Positions 17,503-27,656 of a stretch of DNA of 64,000 nt are shown here, piece after piece; position 1 is the first letter of the stretch; every line of letters begins with the position of its first letter. This DNA is from Sphingopyxis sp. GW247-27LB (GTDB lineage: Bacteria > Pseudomonadota > Alphaproteobacteria > Sphingomonadales > Sphingomonadaceae), in assembly GCF_002277025.1 (NCBI RefSeq), contig NZ_NIWD01000009.1:389232-453231 (forward strand), given 5' to 3'. The notes below the pieces were generated by a model, which did not search any database, was not told the DNA's origin, and saw only the letters and a list, made by a program, of their open reading frames with translations. The translations under genes were made by a program, and so were the position numbers.

Positions 17503-17512
17503 CCGCCGCACC

Positions 17513-18631
17513 ATGGCAACGCGCTTGCAATCCGACCGGCCCAACCAGATCACCCTCGACCATCCGCTCGCGCTCGACAGCGGCGCGCTGCTTGCGCGGC
17601 CGACGATCGCTTACGAAGCCTATGGTCCGCTGAACGCCGCGCGCGACAATGTCATCCTCATCTGCCACGCGCTGACGATGGACCAATATGTCGCCTCGAC
17701 GCATCCGGTGACGGGCAAGCCCGGCTGGTGGAGCAAGGTGGTGCGTCCCGGCGGAGTGATCGATACCGACCGCTATCATGTCATCTGCGCCAATGTGATC
17801 GGCAGCTGCCTGGGGTCGAGCGGCCCCGCCAGCATCGATCCCGCGACGGGCGATCCCTATGCCATGAGCTTTCCGGTCGTGACGATCGGCGACATGGTGC
17901 GCGCGCAGGCGATGCTGCTCGACCAGCTCGGCATCGGGCGGCTTCATGCCGTCATTGGCGGATCGATGGGCGGGATGCAGGCGCTCGCCTTCGCGGCGCA
18001 CTATCCGGGCCGCGTCGACCGCGCGCTCGTCATCGCGTCGGCGGCGCGCCATTCGGCACAGAACATCGCCTTTCACGAGGTCGGGCGGCAGGCGATCATG
18101 GCCGATCCCGACTGGCAGGGCGGCGATTATTATGCGAGCGGGCGGGTGCCGGTGAAGGGGCTGTCGGTGGCGCGCATGGCGGCGCACATCACCTATTTGT
18201 CCGAAGCGGGGCTGACCGAGAAATTCGGGCGCCAGCTTCAGGACCGCGAGGCCAAGACGTTCGGGTTCGAGGCCGATTTCCGGATCGAATCCTATCTCCG
18301 GCATCAGGGGATCAGCTTCGTCGATCGCTTCGATGCCAACTCCTATCTCTACATCACACGCGCGATGGACTATTTCGACCTCGCCGACCCGCATGGCGGA
18401 CGGCTCGCCGAGGCGTTTCGCCATTCGCCGGTGCGCTTCGGTCTCGTCAGCTTCGATTCGGACTGGCTCTATCCGACCGCCGAATCGCGGCGCATCGTCC
18501 AGGCGCTGCACGGCGCGGGCGCGCAGGCGAGTTTCGTCGAACTGTCGAGCCCGTTCGGCCACGACGCCTTCCTGCTCGATTCGCCCGAGATGTGGCGGCT
18601 GATGGCGGGATTTGTCGAGGCCGGCCGATGA
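17513..18631 (+). CDS. metX: Homoserine O-acetyltransferase
   Basis: 372 residues with an alpha/beta-hydrolase fold. [15 protein letters not shown], the nucleophile elbow [13 protein letters not shown], and the C-terminal FGHDAFL carrying the catalytic His match MetX. The internal [14 protein letters not shown] loop is typical. It activates homoserine for methionine synthesis; acetyl versus succinyl specificity cannot be read by eye. The stop overlaps the metW start (ATGA), the conserved metX-metW pair. Confidence 0.92.
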   Translation: MATRLQSDRPNQITLDHPLALDSGALLARPTIAYEAYGPLNAARDNVILICHALTMDQYVASTHPVTGKPGWWSKVVRPGGVIDTDRYHVICANVIGSCLGSSGPASIDPATGDPYAMSFPVVTIGDMVRAQAMLLDQLGIGRLHAVIGGSMGGMQALAFAAHYPGRVDRALVIASAARHSAQNIAFHEVGRQAIMADPDWQGGDYYASGRVPVKGLSVARMAAHITYLSEAGLTEKFGRQLQDREAKTFGFEADFRIESYLRHQGISFVDRFDANSYLYITRAMDYFDLADPHGGRLAEAFRHSPVRFGLVSFDSDWLYPTAESRRIVQALHGAGAQASFVELSSPFGHDAFLLDSPEMWRLMAGFVEAGR

Positions 18632-19227
18632 CCGCCGCAACGCTTCGCCCCGACCTCGCGCTGATCGCGGCGCAGGTGCCCGCAGGCGCGCGCGTGCTCG
18701 ACGTCGGCTGCGGCGACGGCACGCTGATGGCCGCGCTGCGCGACACCGGCGGGGCCGATGTGCGCGGGCTGGAGATCGATCCCGCGAATGTCGCGGCCGC
18801 GATGGAGCGCGGCCTCGCCGTGGTCCAGGGCGATGCCGACCGCGACCTCGCCGACTATCCCGACGACGCCTTCGACATCGCCATATTGTCGCAGACGCTG
18901 CAGACCTCGCACCGCCCCGACCGCATCGTCGACGAACTGCTGCGCATCGCCCCGCGCGCTTTCGTCAGCTTCCCCAATTTCGCGCACTGGCGCGTGCGCC
19001 TCGCGCTGCTCTGGGGCGGGCGGATGCCGGTGACGCGGCTGCTGCCCGTCGCCTGGTACGAGACCCCCAACATCCACCATGTCACGGTCAGCGATTTCCG
19101 CGACCTGATGCGCGCCCGCGGCATCGCGGTCGAGCGCGCCTGGTACCTCTCGGGCGACCGCCCGACGAGCGACGCCGCGGCCAGCTGGCGCGCCGAGCAT
19201 GCGATCTTCCTGATTTCGCGGGGCTGA
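18628..19227 (+). CDS. metW: Methionine biosynthesis protein MetW
   Basis: 199 residues. A methyltransferase-type motif [15 protein letters not shown] near residue 30, [18 protein letters not shown], and the family-specific [19 protein letters not shown] block identify MetW. It associates with MetX and supports homoserine acetylation in proteobacteria. Translationally coupled to metX by a 4-bp overlap. A repeat element follows its stop. Confidence 0.92.
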   Translation: MTAATLRPDLALIAAQVPAGARVLDVGCGDGTLMAALRDTGGADVRGLEIDPANVAAAMERGLAVVQGDADRDLADYPDDAFDIAILSQTLQTSHRPDRIVDELLRIAPRAFVSFPNFAHWRVRLALLWGGRMPVTRLLPVAWYETPNIHHVTVSDFRDLMRARGIAVERAWYLSGDRPTSDAAASWRAEHAIFLISRG

Positions 19228-19270
19228 TCCGCGTTCGCGAGCATCGCCGCGACTTGCGACCGAAAACAGC

Positions 19271-19360
19271 CGTCGCCCCCGCGAAGGCGGGGGCCGCTGG
19301 AGGCTTATTCCTGCGCCGCTGCGTAAGACGACAGCGGCCCCCGCCTTCGCGGGGGCGACG
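19271..19360. repeat. GC-rich inverted repeat (29-bp perfect arms)
   Basis: Arms 19271-19299 and 19332-19360 are exact reverse complements built around CCCCCGCGAAGGCGGGGG, with a 32-bp centre. This core is a common sphingomonad intergenic repeat in my experience. It sits between convergent metW and the tetR gene and may stop transcription from both sides, but it has no U-run. Confidence 0.85.
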
Positions 19361-19447
19361 AGTTATGCAACGCCCGCTCCTCACCCCTTGGCAGTCATTC
19401 GACCTGACAAGAATGCAGCCCCGCCTCAACGACAGGCCACCGCGCAA

Positions 19448-20098
19448 TCAATCCTTCTTCCCCAACCCGTTCGCAAGCAGGTCGTTCGCGATCCGCGCGA
19501 CCTCGGCGATGTCGGCGTCGGCGTCCCACAGGCCGTAGCGCATGCCGAGGAAGACGTTCATGCCGCCGATCGCCCAGGCGTGGATCTCGCCGACGTCGGG
19601 CCGAATCTCGCCGCGTGCCGCGCCCGCTTCCAGTCGCTGGCGGATACGCTCGACCGTCGTTTCATAGTGGCGGCGATAGCTGGCGTAATCGACGAATTCG
19701 GCCTCGTCGATGATGCGATAGATTTCCCTGTGCTCGCGCACGAAACCCAGAAAGGATTCGAGGCCGATGCGCTCGGCGGCGATCTCGTCGGGCGCGGCCT
19801 GGACGATCGGCGTCACATGATCGCGCAGCTGCTCGCTCATATAGCGGACGAGCGCCTGGAAAATCTCCTCCTTCGAATCGAAATAGGTGTAGAAGCTGCC
19901 GAGCGCGGTGCCGGCGCGGCGCGTGATCGCGCTGATCGACGCCTCGTGAAAGCCGCGCTCGCCGAATTCGACCGCCGCGGCGTCGAGCAGCTTGCGCAGG
20001 GTGCGCCGGCCGCGCTCGGTGCGCGGCGTCTTGTCGCGCCCGCCGGTTGCGTCCGTCGCTGCCATCCCCTCTGCCGTCGCCATGTCCGGCTGGTCCAT
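19448..20098 (-). CDS. TetR/AcrR family transcriptional regulator
   Basis: 216 residues from the ATG at 20098. The open frame continues to 20200, but that would place the start codon beside the palindrome at 20180-20195 and add 34 residues without homology. The N-terminal HTH is RKLLDAAAVEFGERGFHEAS followed by ISAITRRAGTALGSFYTYFDSKEEIF, a textbook TetR motif. The ligand domain is unassigned. Divergent from a TonB-dependent receptor with a palindrome between them, so it likely represses itself and the receptor. Confidence 0.9.
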   Translation of the reverse strand: MDQPDMATAEGMAATDATGGRDKTPRTERGRRTLRKLLDAAAVEFGERGFHEASISAITRRAGTALGSFYTYFDSKEEIFQALVRYMSEQLRDHVTPIVQAAPDEIAAERIGLESFLGFVREHREIYRIIDEAEFVDYASYRRHYETTVERIRQRLEAGAARGEIRPDVGEIHAWAIGGMNVFLGMRYGLWDADADIAEVARIANDLLANGLGKKD

Positions 20099-20179
20099 CG
20101 CGCCATCCCTCTTCCCGCTCCGCGCCTGCATCGTGGCATTTTCGCACCACTGGCAAGCAAAAAACGCCGGAGCCAACTT

Positions 20180-20195
20180 CCAAGTTGAAACTTGG
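20180..20195. promoter_or_regulatory. Palindrome, candidate TetR operator
   Basis: CCAAGTT-GA-AACTTGG, a perfect 7-2-7 inverted repeat placed 82 bp before the tetR start and 118 bp before the divergent receptor start. TetR dimers bind sites of this size and symmetry. Sequence and placement are seen; binding is inferred. Confidence 0.6.
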
Positions 20196-20312
20196 TTCAC
20201 CTTTCATTATTGGGTGCGTCGCGGCTTGGCAAGTCCGGGCCCAAGAAAAGATGACGCCAGAAATGGTAAAATGGGGGTGGCGAGGGGTCACCCGTGACTT
20301 GGGAGACTCATC

Positions 20313-22661
20313 ATGCGTCCTTTCGCCCGCCAGCTGCGCCGCGCGGTTCTCGCCACCACCACGCTTTCGATGCTCGCCTTCGCGCCCGCCGCCTTCGCGC
20401 AGGAGGATCCGGGCGCGAGCAGCGACGATTCGGGCGAGATCATCGTCACCGCCCGCCGCCGCGACGAGCGGCTGGTCGACGTGCCGGTCGCGATCACCGC
20501 CTATTCGGGCGACGCGCTCGCCAAGGCGGGCGCGATCGACATCACCGACATCGGTGCGACGACCCCGAACACCACCCTCGAAGTCTCGCGCGGCGCCAAT
20601 TCGACGCTCAGCGCCTTCATCCGCGGCGTCGGTCAGCAGGACCCGGTGTCGGGCTTCGAACAAGGCGTCGGCATCTATCTCGACGACGTCTATCTCAACC
20701 GCCCGCAGGCCGCGGTGCTCGACATCTACGACGTCGAGCGGATCGAGGTGCTGCGCGGGCCGCAGGGCACGCTCTATGGCCGCAACACAATCGGCGGCGC
20801 GGTCAAATATGTGACCAAGCCGCTGCCGCAGGACTTCTCGCTCAAGGTCAAGGCGACCTACGGCACCTATGACCAGGCCGACCTCGTCGTCACTGCGAGC
20901 GCTCCGATCAACGACATCGTCCGCATCGGCGCGTCGGGGGCGCGGCTGTCGCGCGGCGGCTTCGGCGACAATCTCACCACAGGGCTCGAAAATTACAACA
21001 AGGACGTCTGGGCTGCGCGCGGCACTGTCGAGCTCGGCGGCTATGGCGAGCCGGTGCTCATCCGCATCTCGGGCGACTATTCGAAGGACAAGAGCAATCC
21101 GCGCGGCGGTCACCGCCTGATCCCCAGCCTCGCGACGAACCAGCCGGTCCTCGATAATGTGTTCGACAGCCGCGGCGGACTCAACGATCCGAAGCAGGAT
21201 ATCGAGGCCTATGGCCTCGCGATGAACGTCACCGCCGAGCTCAGCGACACGCTGACGCTGCGCTCGATCAGCGCGTGGCGCAAGGACAAGTCGGCGACCC
21301 CGATCGACTTTGACGCGCTGCCCGCGGTCGACGTCGACGTCCCCGGCTTCTATTTCAACGAACAGATCAGCCAGGAATTCCAGCTGCTCTACGAAGGCGA
21401 GCGGCTGAAGGGCCTGCTCGGCTTCTATTATCTCGACGCGACCGCCGACACCTTGTTCGACGTGCGCATCTTCAACACCTTCGCGGGGCTCACCGCCTTT
21501 ACCGAGGCCGATGTCGACACGACGACCTTCGCGCTGTTCGGCGACTTCACCTATGACTTCACCGACCAGCTCAGCCTGTCGCTCGGCGGCCGCTACACCT
21601 GGGACAAGCGCGAGGCGTCGATCCTTCGCCAGAATTACCTAGGCGGCGGATCGCCGGTCTTCGGCGGCGCGGGGGTTCCCTTCGGCGCGCCGGGCACCGA
21701 TTTCGAGGGCAGCCGCAACTTCAACAAATTCACCCCGCGCGCCTCGCTGTCGTTCAAGCCGACCCCCGACCACACGCTCTACGCCAGCTATTCGCAGGGC
21801 TTCAAGGGCGGCGGCTTCGACCCGCGCGGCGTCGGCGTCAACGCGCCGACCGACAATGCCAACGGCATCCCGAGCGACGACGAGGTCGCGGCCTTCCTGA
21901 GCTTCCTTCCCGAACAGGTCGACAGCTACGAGGTCGGCTACAAGGGCAGTCTGATGGACGGCGCGCTGAACGTCGCGCTCGCCGCCTTCTACGCCGACTA
22001 TAGCGACGTCCAGATTCCGGGCTCGGTCGCCTGCACCGTCAGCGGCCTCCCCAGCTTCTGCGGCGTCGTGTCGAACGCGGGCAAAGCGACCTTCAAGGGG
22101 CTGGAGTTCGAAGGCCGCGCGCGGCTGGGTCAGGACCTCGCGGCAGCGGGCGACCGGCTGACGCTGTCGACCGCGCTCGGCTTCATCGACGCGCAGTACA
22201 AGGAATATATCACCAACATCGGCGGGGTGCCGACCGACGTCGCCGACTATCGCGAGGTGCAGAACACGCCGAAATGGACCGCGAGCGGCACGCTCGCCTA
22301 TTCGGCGCCGGTCGGCGACGGCGACATCAATTTCGCGACGACACTGTCGTACCGCAGCAAGACCTATCAGTTCGAGATTCCGAACCCCTATATCGACCAG
22401 AAGGGCTTCGCGCTGCTCGACGCCAGCCTCGTCTACACCGCGCCGGGCGACCGCTGGAGCATCGGACTGTTCGGCAAGAACCTGACCAACAAGAAATACA
22501 AGACCTCGGGTTATACCTTCGTCGTCGCCGATCCGGAGACCGGCGTCATTCCGACGGGCGCCAACGGCCTGCCCTTCTCGGCGCTCGGCACCGAGGGGAC
22601 GCTGACCGCCTTCTACGGCAATCCGCGTCAGGTCTTCGTCACCGGAACAGTGAAGTTCTGA
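20313..22661 (+). CDS. TonB-dependent receptor
   Basis: 782 residues, complete. A signal peptide with basic start MRPFARQLRRAVLATTTLSM ends near AFAQ. A TonB box GEIIVTARRR follows at about residues 44-53, then a plug domain (VDVPVAITAYSGDALAKAG, DVERIEVLRGPQGTLYGRNT at about 140-160) and a 22-strand-type barrel ending VFVTGTVKF with the terminal Phe. It imports an unknown ligand across the outer membrane. Divergent from a TetR gene sharing a palindrome; the convergent glutarate-type genes downstream hint at, but do not prove, a link to organic acid use. A terminator hairpin follows. Confidence 0.93.
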   Translation: MRPFARQLRRAVLATTTLSMLAFAPAAFAQEDPGASSDDSGEIIVTARRRDERLVDVPVAITAYSGDALAKAGAIDITDIGATTPNTTLEVSRGANSTLSAFIRGVGQQDPVSGFEQGVGIYLDDVYLNRPQAAVLDIYDVERIEVLRGPQGTLYGRNTIGGAVKYVTKPLPQDFSLKVKATYGTYDQADLVVTASAPINDIVRIGASGARLSRGGFGDNLTTGLENYNKDVWAARGTVELGGYGEPVLIRISGDYSKDKSNPRGGHRLIPSLATNQPVLDNVFDSRGGLNDPKQDIEAYGLAMNVTAELSDTLTLRSISAWRKDKSATPIDFDALPAVDVDVPGFYFNEQISQEFQLLYEGERLKGLLGFYYLDATADTLFDVRIFNTFAGLTAFTEADVDTTTFALFGDFTYDFTDQLSLSLGGRYTWDKREASILRQNYLGGGSPVFGGAGVPFGAPGTDFEGSRNFNKFTPRASLSFKPTPDHTLYASYSQGFKGGGFDPRGVGVNAPTDNANGIPSDDEVAAFLSFLPEQVDSYEVGYKGSLMDGALNVALAAFYADYSDVQIPGSVACTVSGLPSFCGVVSNAGKATFKGLEFEGRARLGQDLAAAGDRLTLSTALGFIDAQYKEYITNIGGVPTDVADYREVQNTPKWTASGTLAYSAPVGDGDINFATTLSYRSKTYQFEIPNPYIDQKGFALLDASLVYTAPGDRWSIGLFGKNLTNKKYKTSGYTFVVADPETGVIPTGANGLPFSALGTEGTLTAFYGNPRQVFVTGTVKF

Positions 22662-22688
22662 CGGCCAAAGTCTGAAACAAGAGGGAAA

Positions 22689-22716
22689 GGGGCGTCCGCT
22701 GCGGCGCCCCTTTTTT
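22689..22716 (+). terminator. Rho-independent terminator after TonB receptor
   Basis: GGGGCG at 22689-22694 pairs with CGCCCC at 22705-22710 around a 10-base loop that can pair further, followed directly by six T (22711-22716). It lies 27 bp after the receptor stop and touches the stop of the convergent CoA-transferase gene. Confidence 0.85.
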
Positions 22717-23848
22717 ATCCGCCGAGCGGCGGCGCCCCCGCCGGTGCGATCATGCGCTCGCCGTCGATGACGATCGGGCTCGCGACCGCGTCGATCGCCG
22801 CGCCTTCGGGGCGAAAGCGCATCCCGCGCGCGACCACCTGCGGGTCGGCGAAGACGCCGGCGAGGTCGTTGATCGGCCCCGCCGGCACGCCCTCCGCCTC
22901 GAGCGCGAGCGACAGCGGCTGCGCGTCCCACGCGGCGATCTTCGCCGCGAGCAGCGGGATCAGTTCGGTGCGGTTCGCGAGCCGCGCCGCGTTGGTCGCG
23001 AAGCGCGGATCTTCACCCCATTCGGGCATGCCGAGGATCGCGCAGAGCTTGCGATACTGCCCATCATTGCCCACCGCGATGACGAGCTGGCCGTCGGCGG
23101 TCGCAAAGACCTGATAGGGCACGACATTGGCGTGGCCGCTGCCCATCCGCTTCGGCACGACCCCGCTCGCCAGATAATTGGCGGCCTGGTTCGCGAGCAC
23201 CGCGACCTGGCTGTCGAGCAGCGCCATGTCGATATGCGCGCCCACGCCGGTGACGTCACGCCGCCGCAGCGCCGCGAGGATCGCGACGGCCGAATACATG
23301 CCGGTGAAGATGTCGGCATAGGCGATGCCGGCCTTTTGCGGCGCGCCGTCGGGCTCTCCGGTCAGCGACATGAAGCCGCTCATCGCCTGGACGATATAGT
23401 CGTAGCCCGCGCGGTGGGCATAGGGGCCGGTCTGGCCGAAGCCGGTGACCGAACAGACGATGGCCCGCGGGAAATCGGCGCGCAGCCGCGCCGGATCGAG
23501 CCCATATTTGACCAGCCCGCCGACCTTGTAATTCTCGATGACGACATCGGCGTCCGCGATCAGGTCGCGCAGCGCGGTCTGGCCGTCTTCGCTCGCGATA
23601 TCGATCGCGACGCTCCGCTTGCCGCGGTTGCAGCTGTGATAATAGGCCGCACCCAGCGCCTCGCCGTCCGCGCCCGTGACGAACGGCGGGCCCCATTGGC
23701 GCGTGTCGTCGCCCGCGCCCGGCCGCTCGACCTTGATCACCTGGGCGCCGAGGTCGGCGAGCAATTGCCCGCACCACGGCCCCGCGAGCACGCGCGCCAG
23801 TTCGACGACGCGCAAGCCGGCAAGCGGCTTCGGAAGCCTGTCCGCCAC
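22715..23848 (-). CDS. CaiB/BaiF family CoA-transferase (possibly succinate-glutarate type)
   Basis: 377 residues. Class III CoA-transferase landmarks: LAGLRVVELARVLAGPWCGQ at the N-terminus, VIKVERPGAGDDTRQWGPPF, SVAIDIASEDGQ, DVVIENYKVG, and the catalytic Asp in ADIFTGMYSAVAI. The enzyme moves CoA between carboxylic acids. Only 2 bp separate it from an upstream glutaryl-CoA dehydrogenase, the same pairing as SUGCT and GCDH in glutarate catabolism, so glutarate activation is the best guess. Other dicarboxylates remain possible. Confidence 0.88.
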   Translation of the reverse strand: MADRLPKPLAGLRVVELARVLAGPWCGQLLADLGAQVIKVERPGAGDDTRQWGPPFVTGADGEALGAAYYHSCNRGKRSVAIDIASEDGQTALRDLIADADVVIENYKVGGLVKYGLDPARLRADFPRAIVCSVTGFGQTGPYAHRAGYDYIVQAMSGFMSLTGEPDGAPQKAGIAYADIFTGMYSAVAILAALRRRDVTGVGAHIDMALLDSQVAVLANQAANYLASGVVPKRMGSGHANVVPYQVFATADGQLVIAVGNDGQYRKLCAILGMPEWGEDPRFATNAARLANRTELIPLLAAKIAAWDAQPLSLALEAEGVPAGPINDLAGVFADPQVVARGMRFRPEGAAIDAVASPIVIDGERMIAPAGAPPLGG

Positions 23849-23850
23849 CG

Positions 23851-25053
23851 TCAGGAAAAGGCGCTGATGCCGGTGATCGCGCGGCCGAGGATCAGTGCGT
23901 GGACGTCGTGGGTGCCCTCATAGGTGTTCACCGTCTCGAGGTTCACCGCATGGCGGATGACGTGATATTCGGCCGCGATGCCGTTGCCGCCGTGCATGTC
24001 GCGCGCGACGCGGGCGATATCGAGCGCCTTGCCGCAATTGTTGCGCTTCAAAAGGCTGATCCGGTCGGGGGCGAGCCGCCCCTCGTCGATCAGCCGCCCG
24101 ACGCGCAGCGCCGCCTCGGTGCCGAGCGCGATCTCGGTGAGCATGTTCGCGAGCTTCAGCTGCACGATCTGGTTCGCCGCGAGCGGCCGCCCGAACTGCT
24201 TCCTCTCGAGCGTGTAATTGCGCGCCGCCTCGTAGCAGAATTCGGCCGCCCCCATCGCGCCCCAGCCGATGCCGTAGCGCGCACGGTTGAGGCAGCCGAA
24301 GGGACCCTTCAGCCCCGACACGTTCGGCAGCAGCGCATCCTCGCCGACCTCGACCCCATCCATCACGATCTCGCCGGTGATCGAGGCGCGGAGCGAGATC
24401 TTGCCCTCGATCTTCGGCGCCGACAGGCCCTTCATCCCCTTTTCGAGCACGAAGCCGCGGATCGCGCCATCGTGCGCGTCGGACTTCGCCCAGACGACGA
24501 AGATGTCGGCGATCGGCGAATTGGTGATCCACATCTTCGCGCCCCGAAGGCGATAGCCGCCCTCGATCTTCTCGGCGCGCGTCCGCATCCCCGCGGGGTC
24601 GCTGCCCGCGTCGGGCTCGGTCAAGCCGAAGCAGCCGACCAGCTCGCCCGATGCGAGCCCGGGCAGGAAGCGCCGCTTCTGCTCCTCGCTGCCATAGGCG
24701 TTGATCGGATGCATCACGAGGCTGCTCTGCACCGAACAGGCCGAGCGATAACCCGAGTCGACGCGCTCGACCTCGCGCGCGATCAGGCCGTAGCTGACGT
24801 AATTGAGCCCCGCGCCGCCATATTCGGGATCGATCGTCGCGCCGAGCAGCCCGAGCTGTCCCATCTCGCGCATGATCTCGCGGTCGAAGCGTTCGTCGAG
24901 GAAGGCCGAGGTGACGCGCGGCAGCAGTTCGCTTTGCGCATAGCCGCGCGCAGTATCGCGCACCATCCGCTCCTCATCGGACAGCTCGGCGTCGAGCGCC
25001 AGCGGGTCGAACGGGTCGAGCGCCTCGATGCGCTGCGGATCGGCGAGGGCCAT
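23851..25053 (-). CDS. gcdH: Glutaryl-CoA dehydrogenase-like acyl-CoA dehydrogenase
   Basis: 400 residues from the ATG at 25053; the frame is open 42 codons further but only across the intergenic gap. It has the GCDH-like blocks [51 protein letters not shown] and the C-terminal [16 protein letters not shown], with Glu379 in [18 protein letters not shown] as catalytic base. It oxidises and decarboxylates glutaryl-CoA to crotonyl-CoA, the end of lysine and tryptophan breakdown. Co-transcribed with the CoA-transferase. Confidence 0.9.
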   Translation of the reverse strand: MALADPQRIEALDPFDPLALDAELSDEERMVRDTARGYAQSELLPRVTSAFLDERFDREIMREMGQLGLLGATIDPEYGGAGLNYVSYGLIAREVERVDSGYRSACSVQSSLVMHPINAYGSEEQKRRFLPGLASGELVGCFGLTEPDAGSDPAGMRTRAEKIEGGYRLRGAKMWITNSPIADIFVVWAKSDAHDGAIRGFVLEKGMKGLSAPKIEGKISLRASITGEIVMDGVEVGEDALLPNVSGLKGPFGCLNRARYGIGWGAMGAAEFCYEAARNYTLERKQFGRPLAANQIVQLKLANMLTEIALGTEAALRVGRLIDEGRLAPDRISLLKRNNCGKALDIARVARDMHGGNGIAAEYHVIRHAVNLETVNTYEGTHDVHALILGRAITGISAFS

Positions 25054-25093
25054 GGATCGGCTTTCTTCAAAGCGCGGCCCAAGGATCGGGCTG

Positions 25094-26002
25094 CTAGGGA
25101 GTGGTCGCACCCTTGCGGGCGATCGCGGCAGCCGGGCTGTCGCGCGGCTCCAATATCGCCGCGGTCTCGATGAGGTCAAGCGCGCGCCGCGCCTCGTGAT
25201 AGCGCCGCGCGTCGATCAGCCATTCGCCCGCCGCCTCGGCCCCCGGCAGCGCTTGGACCTCCTCGATCGCCTTGTCCACCTGGCCGCCCGCGAGATAGCG
25301 GCGCGCGCGCTCGATCCGTTCGGACGCGCGCGGCGACAGCGTGCCGGCGGGGCGCACGACGAACAGCTCGCTGAGTTCGCGCCGGAAACCGGTCCACAGG
25401 CTGCCGCCGCTCTCGCCGTTGCGGCCGACGAGCTGCGGCGCGAGCGTGTCGAGCTCGCTGCGCAGCTGCTCGAGGGTGATCGGGTCACGCGAGGTGTCGA
25501 TGATCGTCTTGACCGCGTTCGGCTGGTCGTCGCCGAAACGCAGGCGCAGCTGCGCCTCGAGATAGCCGAGCGACAGGCCGCGATCGAGCGCGCGGCGCGC
25601 GGCGAAGGCGATCAGCAGCCCTTCGGCGCGCGTCGCATTGCCCGACGCCGACGCCGCCTCGAAGGTGATGCGCGACAACCGCGTTTCGAGGTCGGCGACC
25701 CGCGCCGACAGCGCGCTCGCGCCGTCGACCGGCGCCACGACCATCGCGGGTTCGGCGGCGCTGGGCGCGGGCGCGGCGCTGTCGCCCGGTGCCGCGAGCG
25801 TGCCGCCGGGTGTCGGCGTTTGCGCCACCTTCGTCACCGGCGCGGATCCGCTGCCCGGCAGCAGGCGCGTCATCGCCCATCCGCCACCGACGATTCCGAT
25901 CACCAGCACGAGCAGGGCACCGATCACTAAGGTGCGGAACGAAAAGCCCTTTCCGCGAGCGCTCTCGTCGATGCGGACGCCTTTGTCGCTGTCGATTGCC
26001 AT
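25094..26002 (-). CDS. Mic60/mitofilin-related inner-membrane protein (COG4223 type)
   Basis: 302 residues from the ATG at 26002, after the hemD stop. A short cytoplasmic head with basic residues precedes one membrane span at about 22-44 ([21 protein letters not shown]). A Pro/Ala-rich linker, a heptad-like stretch ([20 protein letters not shown]), and an alpha-helical C-terminal domain ([16 protein letters not shown], then [18 protein letters not shown]) follow. Alphaproteobacterial Mic60 homologues are encoded next to hemC-hemD exactly like this and shape inner-membrane folds. Sequence similarity in this family is low, so synteny carries much of the call. Confidence 0.75.
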   Translation of the reverse strand: MAIDSDKGVRIDESARGKGFSFRTLVIGALLVLVIGIVGGGWAMTRLLPGSGSAPVTKVAQTPTPGGTLAAPGDSAAPAPSAAEPAMVVAPVDGASALSARVADLETRLSRITFEAASASGNATRAEGLLIAFAARRALDRGLSLGYLEAQLRLRFGDDQPNAVKTIIDTSRDPITLEQLRSELDTLAPQLVGRNGESGGSLWTGFRRELSELFVVRPAGTLSPRASERIERARRYLAGGQVDKAIEEVQALPGAEAAGEWLIDARRYHEARRALDLIETAAILEPRDSPAAAIARKGATTP

Positions 26003-26028
26003 ATTTCTCTTTCGAACGACCCCATTTT

Positions 26029-26712
26029 TCAGCCTTTGTGGCACAAAGCGCGCGCCAGTGCCAACATTGCCGCGTCATCGGGCCGCTCGGCGACGGCGAC
26101 ATCGCCCCATCCCGCCCCCGCCGCCGATGCCGCCTTCGCGCTGATCGCGACCAGCGCCAGATGCGCGCGGGCCTCCGGCACGAGCGCGGCGATCCGCTCC
26201 GCGGCGCGCCGGCTGTGGGCAAGCAGCACGGCCGGAGCGGCGACCAGCGCCGGCCAGTCGGCGGGCGGCGTCACGGTGTCGGCGGCATAGCAGGGGAGCG
26301 CGATGATCGCCGCCCCGCGCGTGTCGAAGCGCGTCCGGTCGCGGCCGCAAAGCCACAATATCCGGGTCACCCCGCGCGACGTCATGGCGTCGACCAGCGC
26401 CTGCCCGTCGGTCGCGCCGACCTCGACGACGCGCAGGCCCACCGCGCTGGCGGCTTCGGCGGTCGCCGCGCCGACGGCGTGGACGGGAAGCGGAGCGAGT
26501 CGTGCCAGCCCGGCGCCGCCGAGCCGCGCCGCCTGCGCGCTCGTCAGCAGCAGCGCGTCGAAATCCCCGGGGTCTGGCACGGCCCAGGTGAGCGGATGCG
26601 CGGCGAAGAGTGGCATGGGCCGGGCATCGAGGCCCATCGCCCGCGCCCGCGCGACCGTCGCCGCGCCGCCGGGGTCGGGGCGCGTGACGATCAGCGGCAG
26701 TCCCGCGCTCAT
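26029..26712 (-). CDS. hemD: Uroporphyrinogen-III synthase
   Basis: 227 residues, typical HemD length and weak conservation: LIVTRPDPGGAATVARARAM at the N-terminus, DALLLTSAQAARLGG, VHAVGAATAEAASAVGL, and a C-terminal LVAISAKAASAAGAGWGDV. It closes and inverts the linear tetrapyrrole to uroporphyrinogen III. The start overlaps the hemC stop (ATGA), and the Mic60-like gene follows, giving a hemC-hemD-mic60 operon. Confidence 0.88.
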   Translation of the reverse strand: MSAGLPLIVTRPDPGGAATVARARAMGLDARPMPLFAAHPLTWAVPDPGDFDALLLTSAQAARLGGAGLARLAPLPVHAVGAATAEAASAVGLRVVEVGATDGQALVDAMTSRGVTRILWLCGRDRTRFDTRGAAIIALPCYAADTVTPPADWPALVAAPAVLLAHSRRAAERIAALVPEARAHLALVAISAKAASAAGAGWGDVAVAERPDDAAMLALARALCHKG

Positions 26713-27656
26713 AGCGCGAACAGGCGCCGGACCGATTCGGGCGCTTCGGCGAGCAGGCGGTGCGCGAGCCGCGCCGCGGCCTCACCGTCGCCGACCAATA
26801 CATGCCCCGCGACATGCTCGGCGCCGTCGGCCGAGAAGATCTCGCCGTCGAGACGCAGCGCACCACCTTCCACGAAGCGCGCGTGCGCGGCGACCGGCGA
26901 GCGGCAATCGCCACCGAGCGCGGCGAGGAAGGCGCGCTCGGCCATCACCGCGGCGTGCGTCGGCGCGTCGTCGACCGCGGCGACGAGCGCGCGCACCCGG
27001 GCATCGTCCGAACGGCATTCGATCCCGATCGCCCCCTGCGACGCGGCGGGAAGCAGCAGCGCCGCGTCCTGCGCGACGCCGATGTCGTGCATCCCGAGCC
27101 GTTCGAGCCCCGCCGCCGCGAGCAGCGTCGCATCGGCGTCGCCGGCCGCGAGCTTCGCGAGCCGCGTCGCGACATTGCCGCGCAGCAGCACCGTTTCGAG
27201 GTCGGGGCGCAGCCGCCGGACCTGCGCCGCGCGGCGCGGGCTGCTCGTCCCCAGCCGGGCGCCCGGCGGCAGATCGGCGATCGCCGACGCCGCGATCCCC
27301 TCGCGCACCACCAGCCGGTCGCGCGGGTCGGCACGCGGCAGCATCGCCGCGAGCGCGAAGCGCGCGTCGCGCAGCGTCTCGACGTCTTTCAGGCTGTGCA
27401 CCGCGACATCGATGACCCCCGCGTCGAGCATCGCGTCGAGTTCGCGCGTCCACAGCGCCTTACCGCCGACCTCGGCGAGCGCGCGATCCTGAATCTTGTC
27501 GCCGGTCGCGGTGATCGGCACGATGACAAGCGCCGCGGGATCGAGCCCGTGCGCCGCGGCCAGCGCCGCGGCCGCCATGTTCGCCTGCGCCATCGCGAGC
27601 GGCGAGGCGCGCGTGCCGATGCGCAGCGGCGCCGCGGGGGTGGGAAGATCGGTCAT
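26709..27656 (-). CDS. hemC: Hydroxymethylbilane synthase (porphobilinogen deaminase)
   Basis: 315 residues. RIGTRASPLAMAQANMAAAA, HSLKDVETLRDARFALAAML, GTSSPRRAAQVRRLRPDLE with the substrate-binding Arg residues, and the dipyrromethane-attachment Cys in LGGDCRSPVAAHARF are all present. It joins four porphobilinogens into hydroxymethylbilane. First gene of the heme operon on the minus strand, divergent from tsaD. Confidence 0.94.
   Translation of the reverse strand: MTDLPTPAAPLRIGTRASPLAMAQANMAAAALAAAHGLDPAALVIVPITATGDKIQDRALAEVGGKALWTRELDAMLDAGVIDVAVHSLKDVETLRDARFALAAMLPRADPRDRLVVREGIAASAIADLPPGARLGTSSPRRAAQVRRLRPDLETVLLRGNVATRLAKLAAGDADATLLAAAGLERLGMHDIGVAQDAALLLPAASQGAIGIECRSDDARVRALVAAVDDAPTHAAVMAERAFLAALGGDCRSPVAAHARFVEGGALRLDGEIFSADGAEHVAGHVLVGDGEAAARLAHRLLAEAPESVRRLFAL

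Noticed and set aside
17434-17512. Possible SAM-II riboswitch before metX
   Set aside because: The gap is only 79 bp, shows no conserved pseudoknot pattern, and a promoter candidate ends almost at the start codon.
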